Positions 46,667 through 56,317 of a stretch of 64,000 bases of DNA are shown here, in pieces. The notes under the pieces are model-generated. The model saw nothing but the letters and a program-made list of their open reading frames with translations. It ran no database searches and had not been told where the DNA came from. The position numbers were made by a program, and so were the translations under genes. The stretch is from Vulcanimicrobiota bacterium (GTDB lineage Bacteria > Pseudomonadota > Gammaproteobacteria > Xanthomonadales > Rhodanobacteraceae): the NCBI GenBank assembly GCA_903970555.1, contig CAJCJD010000008.1, positions 1 to 64,000 of the forward strand. The letters run 5' to 3'. How positions within the stretch are numbered: position 1 is the stretch's first letter; every line of letters begins with the position of its first letter.

Positions 46667-48436
46667 ATGTTGCCGAAGGGGAAATTCAGTCGCTGCCTGG
46701 CGTTTGCCGGGTTCTCATTGTTTTTAGCCGGTGCCGTCGAAGCCGCGCCACCTAGCAGTCCCGTGGGTTCGACCAATGTCACCGTCGCCGATCCCACCGT
46801 GCCGCGCCCGCCGGGCCAGCCTTGCGTGGTGCAGCTTTTCAGCAATGACACGTTCAACGATTACAGTCCGCGACCTTTCAGTTACACGCCGCCCGCCAGT
46901 TGCGGCACGCATTGGTCGAAGGTGGTGCTGGAAGGGGATTTCTCGGTCACCGCTGGTATCCAGTACGACCGCACGGCCACCATTTTCCTGGGTGGCGTGA
47001 ACCTTTATTTCGGTACCACGCAGGAGCCCGATCCCACGGAAGCGCAGAGCTGGCATGTGGAGCGTGACCTCACCGACTACACCGCGTTGTTCCGCAGCGC
47101 GGGTCAGGGCCAGGTCTTCATCGGCAACATCGTCAACAGTACCTATACCGGCGTGATCAACGGCAGCGCGCGCCTGCTGTTCTATCCGGCGTCTGCCGTG
47201 GCGCCCGCCGCGCAAGTGCCCGATGCGGTGTATCCGTTGGGCAGCGATCCGATCGGCAGCACGGTGGCGTTGAACGATTCGACCAGCCAGCTCACGGCAA
47301 CGTTGACGCTACCGCGCAACGTGGAGCGCGCATATCTGGATGTGTTCACGCAAAGCCAGAACGACGATGAGTTCTGGTACACCTGCGTGCCTGACCAGTA
47401 CACCAGCGAAACGCAAGAATGCGGTGGCGGCAATTTCCGCGAAGCGGAGATCAGCATCGACGGCCAACCGGCAGGCGTAGCGCCGGTGTATCCGTGGATC
47501 TACACCGGTGGCATTGACCTGTTCATGTGGGAACCGACGCCTGGCGTGCAGACGCTGAACTTTATGCCGTACCGCGTCGACCTCACGCCGTTTGCAGGTG
47601 TGCTGAGCAACGGTTCGCCGCATCAGGTTGCGGTAAGCGTGCAAGGGGCCAACAACTATTTTTCCGCCACGGCGAGCTTGCTGGTTTATGAGGATGCGCA
47701 CGCCAAACAGGTTAGCGGTCAGATCGTACGCAACACCTTGGTCAGCCAGCCGCCCACACCAACCATTGGCAGCACGCTCAGCCAGGATTCGTCCGGCAAT
47801 GTCACCGGCAATATCACCACGGATTTGAGTCGCCACTTCGTGATCGAAGGCTATGTGAATACCTCGCACGGCCGCGTGGATACCACGGTGAATCAGACCG
47901 TGTCTTTCGCCGACACGCAGGGTTTCGACATCACTTCGGCCGCTTACGATCAGACCAGCGATCAGTTGACATCCGTGGACGGGGTGAGCCGCAGCACGGT
48001 GGGTCCATTTGTCACCGGTCAATTCAGTTCGCACTATCGGTATCCGCTACATGTGGATGTGGATGAGCTTTTTCCGGCGAGCGGTGGCGTAACCTTGGTG
48101 ACCACGGTGCATCAGGGCTATCAGCAGCACACAGCCTTGGGAGTGGGCGGCCTTTCGCTCTATTCGGCCGACGTGCATGACCATGTGGACGCCGCCGACA
48201 CCCTGAACCTGGACGCCAACTTCAACATCACCAGTCACAGCGGCCAGAAGACATCGCAAACCTTTACGTTTGGCGACTCGCTGGGCGGTTGCTACCGCAG
48301 CAGCGTCACGACGGCAAACAACACGGTCACCGCCTACAGCAGTGGCCAGGGTTGCCCGGGTCAGCGCAACCGGGTGTTCTGGTTTACCCATCCAGACGGT
48401 TCGCCCTACAACGGCGACACCTTGCTGGGCTGGTGA
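46667..48436 (+). CDS. PNGase A-like peptide-N4-asparagine amidase, secreted
   Basis: 589 residues. The family removes whole N-glycans from glycoproteins, including those with core alpha-1,3-fucose that PNGase F cannot remove. It is known from plants, fungi and some bacteria. Signal peptide 1-26 (FAGFSLFLAGAVEA). Family strings: CVVQLFSNDTFNDYSPRPF, VVLEGDFSVTAGIQYDRTA, TTQEPD with SWHVERDLTDYTALF and NIVNSTYTGVINGSA. A second jelly-roll-like half (about 200-340) contains AYLDVFTQSQNDDEFWY and the terminal third is beta-rich. Upstream is the broken YkgJ copy; downstream are a terminator and a lipoprotein gene. Confidence 0.88.
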   Translation: MLPKGKFSRCLAFAGFSLFLAGAVEAAPPSSPVGSTNVTVADPTVPRPPGQPCVVQLFSNDTFNDYSPRPFSYTPPASCGTHWSKVVLEGDFSVTAGIQYDRTATIFLGGVNLYFGTTQEPDPTEAQSWHVERDLTDYTALFRSAGQGQVFIGNIVNSTYTGVINGSARLLFYPASAVAPAAQVPDAVYPLGSDPIGSTVALNDSTSQLTATLTLPRNVERAYLDVFTQSQNDDEFWYTCVPDQYTSETQECGGGNFREAEISIDGQPAGVAPVYPWIYTGGIDLFMWEPTPGVQTLNFMPYRVDLTPFAGVLSNGSPHQVAVSVQGANNYFSATASLLVYEDAHAKQVSGQIVRNTLVSQPPTPTIGSTLSQDSSGNVTGNITTDLSRHFVIEGYVNTSHGRVDTTVNQTVSFADTQGFDITSAAYDQTSDQLTSVDGVSRSTVGPFVTGQFSSHYRYPLHVDVDELFPASGGVTLVTTVHQGYQQHTALGVGGLSLYSADVHDHVDAADTLNLDANFNITSHSGQKTSQTFTFGDSLGGCYRSSVTTANNTVTAYSSGQGCPGQRNRVFWFTHPDGSPYNGDTLLGW

Positions 48437-48447
48437 TGAACGGCCAG

Positions 48448-48473
48448 CGCCCCCTCCAATAGGCGAGGGGGCG
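48448..48473 (+). terminator. Hairpin after the PNGase A-like gene
   Basis: CGCCCCCTC (48448-48456) pairs with GAGGGGGCG (48465-48473) around 8 bases, followed within 15 bases by TTAGTTTTAT. Likely terminator; it shares its C/T-rich composition with other intergenic hairpins here. Confidence 0.65.
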
Positions 48474-48534
48474 TCGGCATGTTAGTTTTATCGGTAGCTG
48501 ACCTAAGTATTTTTCGTTCCACGGAGTCTTACCG

Positions 48535-48831
48535 ATGCGTACCCGTTTGCTTGCATTTTCCGTCCTTGGCGTGGCTGTCGCGCTTGGCGGCTGTCATCAC
48601 GCCACGCGTCCGGACGGAACGCGGGTCGATAAGAAAGGCGTCACCGATATGGGTGGCTTCGAGGCGTTTGTCGCCACGCATCCGACGCAGGAACAGTTCA
48701 AGGCGATGTATCCGGGCGTGCAACTGATGCTGCCGGGCACCATCAGCACAATGGAAATCCGTTACGACAACACGCGCTTCTTTCCGCAGCTCGATAGCAC
48801 CGGGCACATCATCGGTGGCGACTTCCACTGA
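48535..48831 (+). CDS. Small putative lipoprotein
   Basis: 98 residues. The lipobox VALGGC gives an acylated Cys near residue 20, with a typical n-region MRTRLL. The mature part has KKGVTDMGGFEAFVATHPTQEQFKAMYPGVQLMLPG and no known domain. GGAG precedes the ATG by 8 bases. Location: periplasmic side of the inner or outer membrane; with His-His after the Cys it probably sorts to the outer membrane. Function unknown. Confidence 0.72.
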   Translation: MRTRLLAFSVLGVAVALGGCHHATRPDGTRVDKKGVTDMGGFEAFVATHPTQEQFKAMYPGVQLMLPGTISTMEIRYDNTRFFPQLDSTGHIIGGDFH

Positions 48832-48964
48832 CACGCGGCGTAGCTGTCACAATCGACAGTCTCAGTCATTTTGCTGACATCTGACACCATTAACCTCGCG
48901 CGATAGCGGCAGTCGTCCTAACCCAGGCGGCTGCCTTTCAAGCCCACGTAAGCGCGCAGGTGTC

Positions 48965-49489
48965 ATGTCTTCTTCCCTTTTCTCCGCACCGAATCGGCGC
49001 GGGTTGTTGTTTGTCGCGCTGGCCGCTGTCGTGCTGATCGTCATCGGCGGCTTCTGGTACGCCCATGCATCCATGAGCGCCAAGCCGACCGGCCACACGG
49101 CTAACGACGGCAGCGATGTAGGCATCATGTTGGGGCTGGCCGACGCCGCGTATCACGACCAGCATCTGGTCGCGCCCGTCGGCAGCAACGTGTACGAATT
49201 CTATTTCAGCGTGCTGCAGCTCGATCCGAGCAATGTGATTGCCCTACAGCGCATGCGCGACGCGTTCAAGCCTGCCTGCGATGTTGTCGAAAGCACCATC
49301 AACTCCGGCGATCTCGACGAAGCGCAACGCGAGCTATTGCTGTTGCGCATGTACGACGCGCACAACTACAAGCTGGCCTTGCTGGGCAGCGTGCTCGATG
49401 CGCAACGGGTGATCGAACGCCGCGCGCATGAAGCCGAAGCGGCGCGCATCCAGGCGCAGCAAGCCTCGGGCGGCCAGGGCGCCAACTAA
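48965..49489 (+). CDS. Single-span hypothetical protein
   Basis: 174 residues. A membrane span at about 13-32 (LLFVALAAVVLIVIGGFWYA) follows a short basic tail, so the protein is likely anchored in the inner membrane with the rest in the periplasm. The outer part is helical with TPR-like spacing (YFSVLQLDPSNVIALQRM, LLLLRMYDAHNYKLALL). Its C terminus is coiled-coil-like and Gln/Ala-rich. It follows the lipoprotein gene by 133 bases. Function unknown. Confidence 0.65.
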   Translation: MSSSLFSAPNRRGLLFVALAAVVLIVIGGFWYAHASMSAKPTGHTANDGSDVGIMLGLADAAYHDQHLVAPVGSNVYEFYFSVLQLDPSNVIALQRMRDAFKPACDVVESTINSGDLDEAQRELLLLRMYDAHNYKLALLGSVLDAQRVIERRAHEAEAARIQAQQASGGQGAN

Positions 49490-49496
49490 GCGCCAT

Positions 49497-49524
49497 CGTC
49501 ATTCCGGCCCGCGCTGCAATGACG
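49497..49524. repeat. Degenerate REP-like element between convergent genes
   Basis: CGTCATT (49497-49503) is followed by CCGGCC and ends with AATGACG (49518-49524). It shares the CGTCATTCCGGC core of the elements near hslV. It may serve as a terminator. Confidence 0.4.
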
Positions 49525-49538
49525 AGCTAAAAACGCGC

Positions 49539-50072
49539 TTATCCGGCGAGATAGACGTCCTTCAGGCGCACGTAATGATCGGCTGAGTAATGCAATTGCT
49601 CGATTTGCTTATCAGTGAGCAATCGCACGCGCTGGGCCGGATTGCCGAGCCATAACTCGCGCTCGCCCACCACCTTGCCGGGCGGTACCACGCTGCCCGC
49701 GCCGACGAAACCATATTTCTTCACCACGGCGCCATCGAGCACGGTGGCATGCATGCCGATCAAGCAGTAATCCTCGATCGTGCAGGCGTGAATCACCGCG
49801 GCGTGGCCGATCGTGACGCCTTCGCCGACAATGGTAGGAAAGCCACCAGGCGAATACGGTCCATCGTGTGTGACGTGCACCACCGCGCCGTCCTGCACAT
49901 TGCTGCGCGCACCGATGCGGATGTAATGCACATCGCCGCGCAGCACCGCGCCGGGCCAGATCGAAGCGTCTTCGCCCAACACCACATCGCCAATCACCGT
50001 GGCGGCCGGGTCGACATAGGCGCGAGCGCCGAGCGTGGGCATGATGCCCTTGAAACTACGTAGATGGTTCAT
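49539..50072 (-). CDS. Gamma-carbonic anhydrase family protein
   Basis: 177 residues. Left-handed beta-helix with hexapeptide repeats, for example VIGDVVLGEDASIWPGAVL and VIHACTIEDYCLIGMHATVLDGAVV. The zinc-site histidines are in the right places: VVHVTHDG, IGHAAVIHA and IGMHA. Relatives such as YrdA and CaiE-like proteins show weak or no carbonic anhydrase activity, so the enzymatic claim stays open. It starts 9 bases after the cNMP-patatin gene and is likely co-transcribed. Confidence 0.88.
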   Translation of the reverse strand: MNHLRSFKGIMPTLGARAYVDPAATVIGDVVLGEDASIWPGAVLRGDVHYIRIGARSNVQDGAVVHVTHDGPYSPGGFPTIVGEGVTIGHAAVIHACTIEDYCLIGMHATVLDGAVVKKYGFVGAGSVVPPGKVVGERELWLGNPAQRVRLLTDKQIEQLHYSADHYVRLKDVYLAG

Positions 50073-50081
50073 GCGCGCATT

Positions 50082-51845
50082 CTATCCGGCGACTGTAAGG
50101 TTCTCGTTGTCGCCAGGCAGGCCTCCGCGTTCGCGCGCTTCAAGTACACGCAGCGTTTCCTGGTAGCCGGAATCCACCGCGCGCTGCCAATCCTTCCAGT
50201 CAAGCATGCCGACATGCTCCAGCGGCGGGGTGATCAGCAGATCCGCATATTCGTGACAGCGCACGGCGGCTTCCTCATTGTTGACCATCGCCGCGCGGGT
50301 CAACGTGGAAACCAGACCGGGCCAGCCGATGCCGCGACGCTGGCGCATCCACAACCGCCACCACGGCGGCGTGGCGAATTCTTCTGTCTGGGCGTGCAAG
50401 TGGATGTCGGCGCGAATGCTTACCGCCGTGATGTGCGCAATGCCATCGTCGGCCATTACATCGGTGGGCAGATTGTCGACCAGTGCGCCATCCACGTAGA
50501 CATGCCCGTGGTGCAACACCGGCGGCAAAATGCCGGGAATGGAGCTGCTCGCACGTAGCCACAGCCACAACGGGCCATGCCGATGCACCACCCTGCCCTC
50601 GCCGGAAAGATTGGTGGTGACGCAGAAGAACGGGCGCTCCAGATCTTCGATATCGATCGCGCCAAATGCACGCCGCAACATCATCGCGGCACGCCGCCCA
50701 CGCGTTAGGGCGACGAATGGCAGCGTCCAATCGGACAGCGGTTTACCGCGCACGAAGGCTTCGTAGAAGATGCGCGACATCGTGTCGGTGTCCCACATGT
50801 TGGCGACGCCGGCGCCGATGATCGCGCCGATACTGGTGCCGCCGACGGCATCGAACTCGTGTCCTGCTTCGCGCAGCGCGCGTAGTGCGCCAAGGTGTGC
50901 GAGGCCACGCGCACCGCCGCCCGCCAGAACGAGGCCGCGACCATGGCCGCTGATCAGCCTGGCAATACGTGGAATATCCGCCTCGCCGCAGACGTGGTGA
51001 TGCTCCAGTTCGCCACTGAACTGCGCCCGCCAGCGGCGCGCTGAGCCGGGCATCACCCGATGAGCGGGATGTATCAGCAATAGATGACGCGGACGATGCC
51101 GCACCCTGGCCGGATGCCCTGGTGCAGCCTCCGGCCAGGGTCGTGCCGCTTGCGCCGCTGGCGCGGGCAGCAGCAATACATCGGCTTGGCGCAAGCAGCG
51201 CAGTCGCCACGAGACGTCGCCGGTGCTGTCCAGGTAGATCACGAAACGCGCCTGCGCCTCGCGTTCGGCAAACCAATCGCTGCCGCGGTTGGCGCCGTGC
51301 TCCGCGTCGATCACGACACAGCTGCCATACGCTTCCAGCGCCTGCGCCAGCTGGATAGCCAGGCCGCGTACCGGCACGGTGTTGTCGACCGGCAGGATGG
51401 CGAAGGTGCGTGGCTTGTCCGGCGGTTCCACATGGCGTTCGCGACGCAGCAATCGATCCATCGCCTGCCGCGCCACGCCGAGCATGGCGCGCGGGTGGCG
51501 CTCGATCAGGTGCTCGAACAGATCGCGGTCCAGACGCAGCAATTCCGAATCGCGCAACGCACGCACGCTATAGCGCAAGGCCTCGCCGCTGAGCAGGCTC
51601 ACCTCGCCCACGCAATCGTCCGCGGAAACCTGGCGCACCATGTGGGTGGGGCCGTCGAACACGCCCAGGCTGCCGCTGCGCAACAAATACAGCGCCTCGG
51701 CCACCTCCCCGGCCTTGAACAGGTATTGGCCGCCGGGCAGGCAGATCCAGCGCAGGTGTCCGGCCAGCGTCGCCCGTTGCGCGTCGTTCAGATGCGCGAA
51801 TAGGGGGATGCGACCGACTAGGGCGGGGATATCGGCAGGCAGCAT
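50082..51845 (-). CDS. Cyclic nucleotide-binding and patatin domain protein (NTE type)
   Basis: 587 residues from ATG 51845; a longer frame to 51980 is rejected. An N-terminal cNMP-binding-like domain (about 10-125) is followed by a linker, then a patatin domain from about 345: oxyanion loop GGGARG, nucleophile elbow GTSIG, and DGA with the catalytic Asp (VDGALVDNLP). This is the NTE/PlpD-type architecture of phospholipid or lysophospholipid hydrolases. Whether the regulatory domain binds a cyclic nucleotide is not evident. It shares a transcript with the carbonic-anhydrase-like gene downstream and is divergent from oligopeptidase A. Confidence 0.88.
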   Translation of the reverse strand: MLPADIPALVGRIPLFAHLNDAQRATLAGHLRWICLPGGQYLFKAGEVAEALYLLRSGSLGVFDGPTHMVRQVSADDCVGEVSLLSGEALRYSVRALRDSELLRLDRDLFEHLIERHPRAMLGVARQAMDRLLRRERHVEPPDKPRTFAILPVDNTVPVRGLAIQLAQALEAYGSCVVIDAEHGANRGSDWFAEREAQARFVIYLDSTGDVSWRLRCLRQADVLLLPAPAAQAARPWPEAAPGHPARVRHRPRHLLLIHPAHRVMPGSARRWRAQFSGELEHHHVCGEADIPRIARLISGHGRGLVLAGGGARGLAHLGALRALREAGHEFDAVGGTSIGAIIGAGVANMWDTDTMSRIFYEAFVRGKPLSDWTLPFVALTRGRRAAMMLRRAFGAIDIEDLERPFFCVTTNLSGEGRVVHRHGPLWLWLRASSSIPGILPPVLHHGHVYVDGALVDNLPTDVMADDGIAHITAVSIRADIHLHAQTEEFATPPWWRLWMRQRRGIGWPGLVSTLTRAAMVNNEEAAVRCHEYADLLITPPLEHVGMLDWKDWQRAVDSGYQETLRVLEARERGGLPGDNENLTVAG

Positions 51846-51971
51846 GCGCGCGATGGTACGACGCTTGCGATGACGCGGTCTGCCTCGCCCGCGCCCGATG
51901 ACGATCGTGACGTCTTCCCGCTTGATTTCGGTACAGGGCGCCAGCACGCTGTCAGGTCTAGAGGAGTTCCC

Positions 51972-54029
51972 ATGAGCCAAGACAACCCGCTACTGGCCGA
52001 AACCGCGCTGCCCGCGTTTTCGCAGATCAACCCCGAGCAGGTGACGCCGGCGATCGACGCGCTGCTGGCCGACAGCCGCGCTGGCATCGAGGCACTAACC
52101 GCGCCAGGGGCTCGGCACGATTTCGCGTCGGTGATGCTGCCGCAGGAGCGGCTTGAGCAGCGTATCGCGCGCGCCTGGTCGCCGGTCTCGCATCTGCACG
52201 CGGTGGCCGATAGCGAGGCCTTGCGCAAGGTATATGGGCCGGCCGAGGAAAAGCTCACCGACCATGCCATCGAAGTGGGACAGAACCGCGATCTTTACGC
52301 TGCCGTGCAGGCGGTGGCCGATGCGCCGGACTTCGCCACGCTAACCCGCCCGCAACGCGCACTGGTCGAACACGCGCTGCGCGACTTCAAGCTCTCCGGC
52401 GTAGCGTTGGAAGAACCCGCGCGCTCGCGCTTCCGCGAAATCGGCGTGGAGCTGAGCAAGCTGTCCACCGAGTTTTCCAACGCGGTGCTCGATGCCACCG
52501 ATGCGTGGTACGAACAAATCACCGACGAACGCGATCTGGCCGGTATTCCCGAATCCGGCCGTGCGGTGCTGCGCCAGTACGCCAAGGAAAAACAACTGGA
52601 AGGCTATCTCGTCACGCTCAAGCAACCGAGCGTGCAGGCGGTGATGACGTATGCCGACAACCGTGGGCTGCGCGAGCGCGTCTACTGGGCTTATCAGACC
52701 CGCGCGTCCGACCAGGGCCCGCACGCCGGCAAATACGACAACACCGCACGTATCGAACAGATCATGGCATTGCGGCATGAAGCGGCACAGCTGCTCGGCT
52801 TCGCCAATGCCGCGGAAGAGTCGCTTGCCACCAAGATGGCCAGTGCGCCTAACGACGTGTTGACCTTCCTGCGCGATCTGGCCGCACGCGCAAAACCTGT
52901 CGCGCAGCAGGAACTCGTTACCTTGCGTGATTTCGCATCGACCGAACTCAAGCTCGACAACATCGAATCCTGGGATATCGCGTACGCGTCGGAAAAACTG
53001 CGTCAGAAGCAATACACGCTGGACGAAGAACAACTTAAGCCGTATTTCCCGCTGCCTGCTGTCATCGACGGTCTGTTCGGTTTAGTGCATCGGTTGTACG
53101 GCATCACGCTTAGTCCGCGCGACGGCGTTGATGTGTGGCATCCCGACGTGCGCTACTACGACGTCACCGATGCGGACGGGCGCGTGTTCGCCGGTGCCTA
53201 TATCGACCTTTACGCACGCAGCGGCAAACGCGGTGGCGCGTGGATGGATGTATGCCGTGCGCGTTTCGACGACGGCGCGCAATCGGAGTTGCCGGTGGCA
53301 TTCCTCACCTGCAACTTCGCACCGCCTACCGAAGGACGCCCCGCGCTGCTCACGCACGACGACGTGCTGACGCTGTTCCACGAATTCGGCCACGGCTTCC
53401 ATCATCTGCTCACCGAAGTGCCGCTGCCTTCCGTCGGCGGCATCGATGGGGTTGAATGGGATGCGGTAGAACTGCCCAGCCAGTTCATGGAGAACTTCGG
53501 TTGGAACCGCGAGGCACTGGATCTGTTCGCCAAGCATTGGGAAACCGGCGAGCGCCTGCCCGACGAGTTGTTCGAACGCATGCTGGCGGCGCGACACTTC
53601 CATGCCGGCCTGTTCCTGGTACGTCAGCTCGAATTCGCCCTGTTCGATTTCTTGCTGCACCTGGAATACGACCCGGCCAAGGGCGCACGCACGCTTGAAG
53701 TGCTGGAAGAAGCGCGACGCGAAGTGGCCGTGCTGCATCCGCCGGCGTGGCAGCGTTTTCCGCATGCTTTCAGCCATATTTTCGCGGGCGGCTACGCCGC
53801 CGGTTACTACAGCTATCTGTGGGCCGAGCTGCTCAGCGCGGATGCCTTCGGGGCTTTCGAGGAGCAGGCCATCAACGGCCGCAGCGTGATCGATGCGGCC
53901 ACCGGCGAGCGCTTCCGCCAGGAAATCCTGGCCGTGGGCGCCAGTCGCCCCGCGCTAGAAAGCTTTGTGGCCTTCCGCGGCCGCAAGCCCGAACCGGAAG
54001 CCTTGCTGCGCAGCCACGGCCTGGCCTGA
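51972..54029 (+). CDS. prlC: Oligopeptidase A (M3 metallopeptidase)
   Basis: 685 residues from ATG 51972 with GAGGAG upstream. Degrades signal peptides and other oligopeptides in the cytoplasm. The zinc site is HEFGH (His470-Glu471-His474), inside LFHEFGHGFHH, with the third ligand Glu in DAVELPSQFMENF downstream. Substrate loop and Tyr-rich YYSYLWAELLS near the C terminus match M3A peptidases. Length is as in E. coli OpdA (680). Followed by a hairpin at 54038-54069. Confidence 0.94.
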   Translation: MSQDNPLLAETALPAFSQINPEQVTPAIDALLADSRAGIEALTAPGARHDFASVMLPQERLEQRIARAWSPVSHLHAVADSEALRKVYGPAEEKLTDHAIEVGQNRDLYAAVQAVADAPDFATLTRPQRALVEHALRDFKLSGVALEEPARSRFREIGVELSKLSTEFSNAVLDATDAWYEQITDERDLAGIPESGRAVLRQYAKEKQLEGYLVTLKQPSVQAVMTYADNRGLRERVYWAYQTRASDQGPHAGKYDNTARIEQIMALRHEAAQLLGFANAAEESLATKMASAPNDVLTFLRDLAARAKPVAQQELVTLRDFASTELKLDNIESWDIAYASEKLRQKQYTLDEEQLKPYFPLPAVIDGLFGLVHRLYGITLSPRDGVDVWHPDVRYYDVTDADGRVFAGAYIDLYARSGKRGGAWMDVCRARFDDGAQSELPVAFLTCNFAPPTEGRPALLTHDDVLTLFHEFGHGFHHLLTEVPLPSVGGIDGVEWDAVELPSQFMENFGWNREALDLFAKHWETGERLPDELFERMLAARHFHAGLFLVRQLEFALFDFLLHLEYDPAKGARTLEVLEEARREVAVLHPPAWQRFPHAFSHIFAGGYAAGYYSYLWAELLSADAFGAFEEQAINGRSVIDAATGERFRQEILAVGASRPALESFVAFRGRKPEPEALLRSHGLA

Positions 54030-54037
54030 GCGCTTTT

Positions 54038-54069
54038 GCCCCCTCCCCTTGCTACGCAGGGGAGGGGGC
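54038..54069 (+). terminator. GC-rich hairpin after prlC
   Basis: GCCCCCTCCCC (54038-54048) pairs with GGGGAGGGGGC (54059-54069) around a 10-base loop. No T run. It belongs to the C/T-rich hairpin set also seen at 44581-44603. Confidence 0.6.
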
Positions 54070-54193
54070 GATCTGGCAAGCTCGCGCGCAGGCGGCAAAC
54101 GGAGTCACAATCGGGCCCGTGGCGCCCTGCCAGTATGGTCGTCGGCAGCGTGAGGCCACCGAATCGACACCACTGTGGACTGGGGAGTCTGCA

Positions 54194-55099
54194 ATGAATG
54201 CCATCACCCACTTGCCATCCGAATGGCAAAATTGGATCCGCGAAAATCTGGCGCGCGGCTGCGCACCGCAATCGCTGATCGACGACATGGTGCGCAACCG
54301 CTTCGATCCCGTGTTCGCGCGCGCGGCGGTGAACGGCGTGATGACCAACAACGCTCCGGCCACCGCACCGTTCGAATCACAGCCCAAAGTTGCCGCCGGT
54401 TACGTCTACGAAAAACAGCGCCTGCCTGAAGGCAATCTAATCCGCACGTCCGATCGCGACGTGCGTGTGGTCACGCGGGTAAATCGCCCTGTGGTTGCGG
54501 TGCTCGAGGGCGTGCTCAGCGACGACGAATGCGATCAGCTCATTCGTCTATCCGCCGACAAGATGCATCGTTCCACCACGGTCGATCCGATCAGCGGCAA
54601 GCACGAAGTAATCGCCGACCGCAGCAGCGAAGGCACCTTCTTCGCGCTCAACGCCGATCCTTTCATCACGCGCCTCGACCGGCGCATTTCCGAGATCATG
54701 AATTGGCCCGTCGATCACGGCGAAGGCTTGCAAGTCCTTCACTACGGCACGGGCGGCGAATACAAGCCGCACTTCGACTATTTCCCGCCGGATGAACCTG
54801 GCAGCCACGTGCAGATGACCATCGGCGGCCAGCGCATCTCCACGCTCGTGATGTACTTGAACGACGTGGAAGAGGGCGGCACCACCATCTTCCCCGAGAT
54901 CGGCCTGGAAGTCGTACCGAAAAAAGGTTCAGCCGTCTATTTCGAATACACCAATAGCAAGAACCAACTCGACCGCATGACTTTACATGGCGGCTCGCCG
55001 GTGACGCGTGGTGAGAAGTGGATCGTCACGAAGTGGATGCGACAGCGGCGTTATGGGGAAGCCGTTACATCGACCGCAACGGCAGCCGCGGGCCAATGA
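54194..55099 (+). CDS. 2OG-Fe(II) oxygenase, prolyl 4-hydroxylase alpha-like
   Basis: 301 residues from ATG 54194. The double-stranded beta-helix has the iron ligands His193 and Asp195 (KPHFDYF) and His265 (TLHGGSPV), and Lys275 (GEKWIVTKW) for 2-oxoglutarate. The N-terminal 85 residues are helical and lack a signal. Bacterial members hydroxylate proline in protein targets such as elongation factor Tu in pseudomonads; the substrate here is unknown. It stands between the oligopeptidase A and fbp genes and is followed by a very strong hairpin. Confidence 0.9.
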   Translation: MNAITHLPSEWQNWIRENLARGCAPQSLIDDMVRNRFDPVFARAAVNGVMTNNAPATAPFESQPKVAAGYVYEKQRLPEGNLIRTSDRDVRVVTRVNRPVVAVLEGVLSDDECDQLIRLSADKMHRSTTVDPISGKHEVIADRSSEGTFFALNADPFITRLDRRISEIMNWPVDHGEGLQVLHYGTGGEYKPHFDYFPPDEPGSHVQMTIGGQRISTLVMYLNDVEEGGTTIFPEIGLEVVPKKGSAVYFEYTNSKNQLDRMTLHGGSPVTRGEKWIVTKWMRQRRYGEAVTSTATAAAGQ

Positions 55100-55103
55100 C
55101 ATA

Positions 55104-55144
55104 GTTGCATGAAGCGCGATGCGTTGAGTCGCGCTTCATGCAAC
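55104..55144. terminator. 16-bp perfect hairpin between convergent genes
   Basis: GTTGCATGAAGCGCGA (55104-55119) and TCGCGCTTCATGCAAC (55129-55144) are exact inverted repeats around a 9-base loop. They lie between the prolyl-hydroxylase and fbp stops and probably terminate both. Confidence 0.8.
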
Positions 55145-55151
55145 GACAGGC

Positions 55152-56168
55152 TCACGCCTGCGCACCATCCGCCACTAGGTGATAGTGTGTGGCGACTTCG
55201 ACCTCCTTCTTTGAACCCAGGAACACCGGCACGCGCTGGTGCAGGCCCGTCGGCTGCAGTTCGAGAAGGCGCTCGCGCCCTGTGGTCGCGGCGCCGCCAG
55301 CCTGTTCAATGATGAAGGCCATCGGATTGGCTTCGTACATCAGGCGCAGTTTGCCGCCTTTGCTTTTCATCTTCGCGTCGAGCGGGTAATAGAACACGCC
55401 GCCGCGAGTAACGATGCGGTGCACGTCAGCCACCATCGAAGCGACCCAGCGCATGTTGAAATCCTTACCGCGCGGACCGTCCTTGCCGGCCAGCAGTTCG
55501 CCGATGTAGCGCTGCATCGGCGGTTCCCAGTGACGCTGGTTGGACATGTTGATGGCGAATTCGGCGGTCTCTTCCGGAATGCGAATATCGCGGCGGCTAA
55601 GGGTGAAGCTACCCACTTCGCGATCGAGCGTGAACTCGTGCGTGCCGTGACCGAAGGTCAGCACCAACAACGTTGCCGGGCCATAGACCACATAGCCGGC
55701 GGCTAGCTGGGTGGTGCCTGGCTGCAGGAAGTGTTCGGCCTTAGGCTCGGTGATGCCGTCGGGGCAGCGAAGCACGGAGAAGATCGTACCCACCGAGATA
55801 TTCACATCAATGTTCGAGCTGCCATCGAGCGGATCAAACAACAGCAGGTGATGGCCCTTCGGATACATGTCTGGGATCGGCTGCGGATCTTCCATTTCCT
55901 CCGACGCGCAGGCTGCGAGCTGGCCGCCCCAGGCGTTGGCTTCCAGCAGGATCTCGTTGGAGATCACGTCCAGCTTCTTCTGCGCCTCGCCTTGCACGTT
56001 GTCGCTGCCGGCGTTGCCCAGCACGCCGCCCAAGGCACCCTTGTTCGTCGCCACCGCGATGCGCTTGCAGGCGCGTGCGACCACTTCGATCAGCAGCGAG
56101 AGTTCGGCGTTCACGCGGCCGGCGCGGCGTTCCTCGATCAGGAACTGGATCAGCGAAATGGGCTTCAT
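55152..56168 (-). CDS. fbp: Fructose-1,6-bisphosphatase class 1
   Basis: 338 residues from ATG 56168; the long N-terminal frame to 56294 is rejected. Gluconeogenic enzyme that hydrolyses FBP to F6P. The metal-binding motif is [12 protein letters not shown], with Glu in EEMED upstream, as in the FBPase/IMPase superfamily. The start [17 protein letters not shown] is usual. The gene is divergent from a DJ-1-like gene across about 150 bases. Confidence 0.95.
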   Translation of the reverse strand: MKPISLIQFLIEERRAGRVNAELSLLIEVVARACKRIAVATNKGALGGVLGNAGSDNVQGEAQKKLDVISNEILLEANAWGGQLAACASEEMEDPQPIPDMYPKGHHLLLFDPLDGSSNIDVNISVGTIFSVLRCPDGITEPKAEHFLQPGTTQLAAGYVVYGPATLLVLTFGHGTHEFTLDREVGSFTLSRRDIRIPEETAEFAINMSNQRHWEPPMQRYIGELLAGKDGPRGKDFNMRWVASMVADVHRIVTRGGVFYYPLDAKMKSKGGKLRLMYEANPMAFIIEQAGGAATTGRERLLELQPTGLHQRVPVFLGSKKEVEVATHYHLVADGAQA

Positions 56169-56317
56169 GGCGAATCTGCTGGCAAAGGGACAGCCATTTT
56201 CGCGGGTCCGCCTTACGGAAGCCAGTCGTGTGCCTGAACCGGTCGCCACGCTGCTGCTGACAACACGCTGGCAGTAGCAGGCGCGCAAGCTCACATCATC
56301 GAAAGGGAGGAACGATC

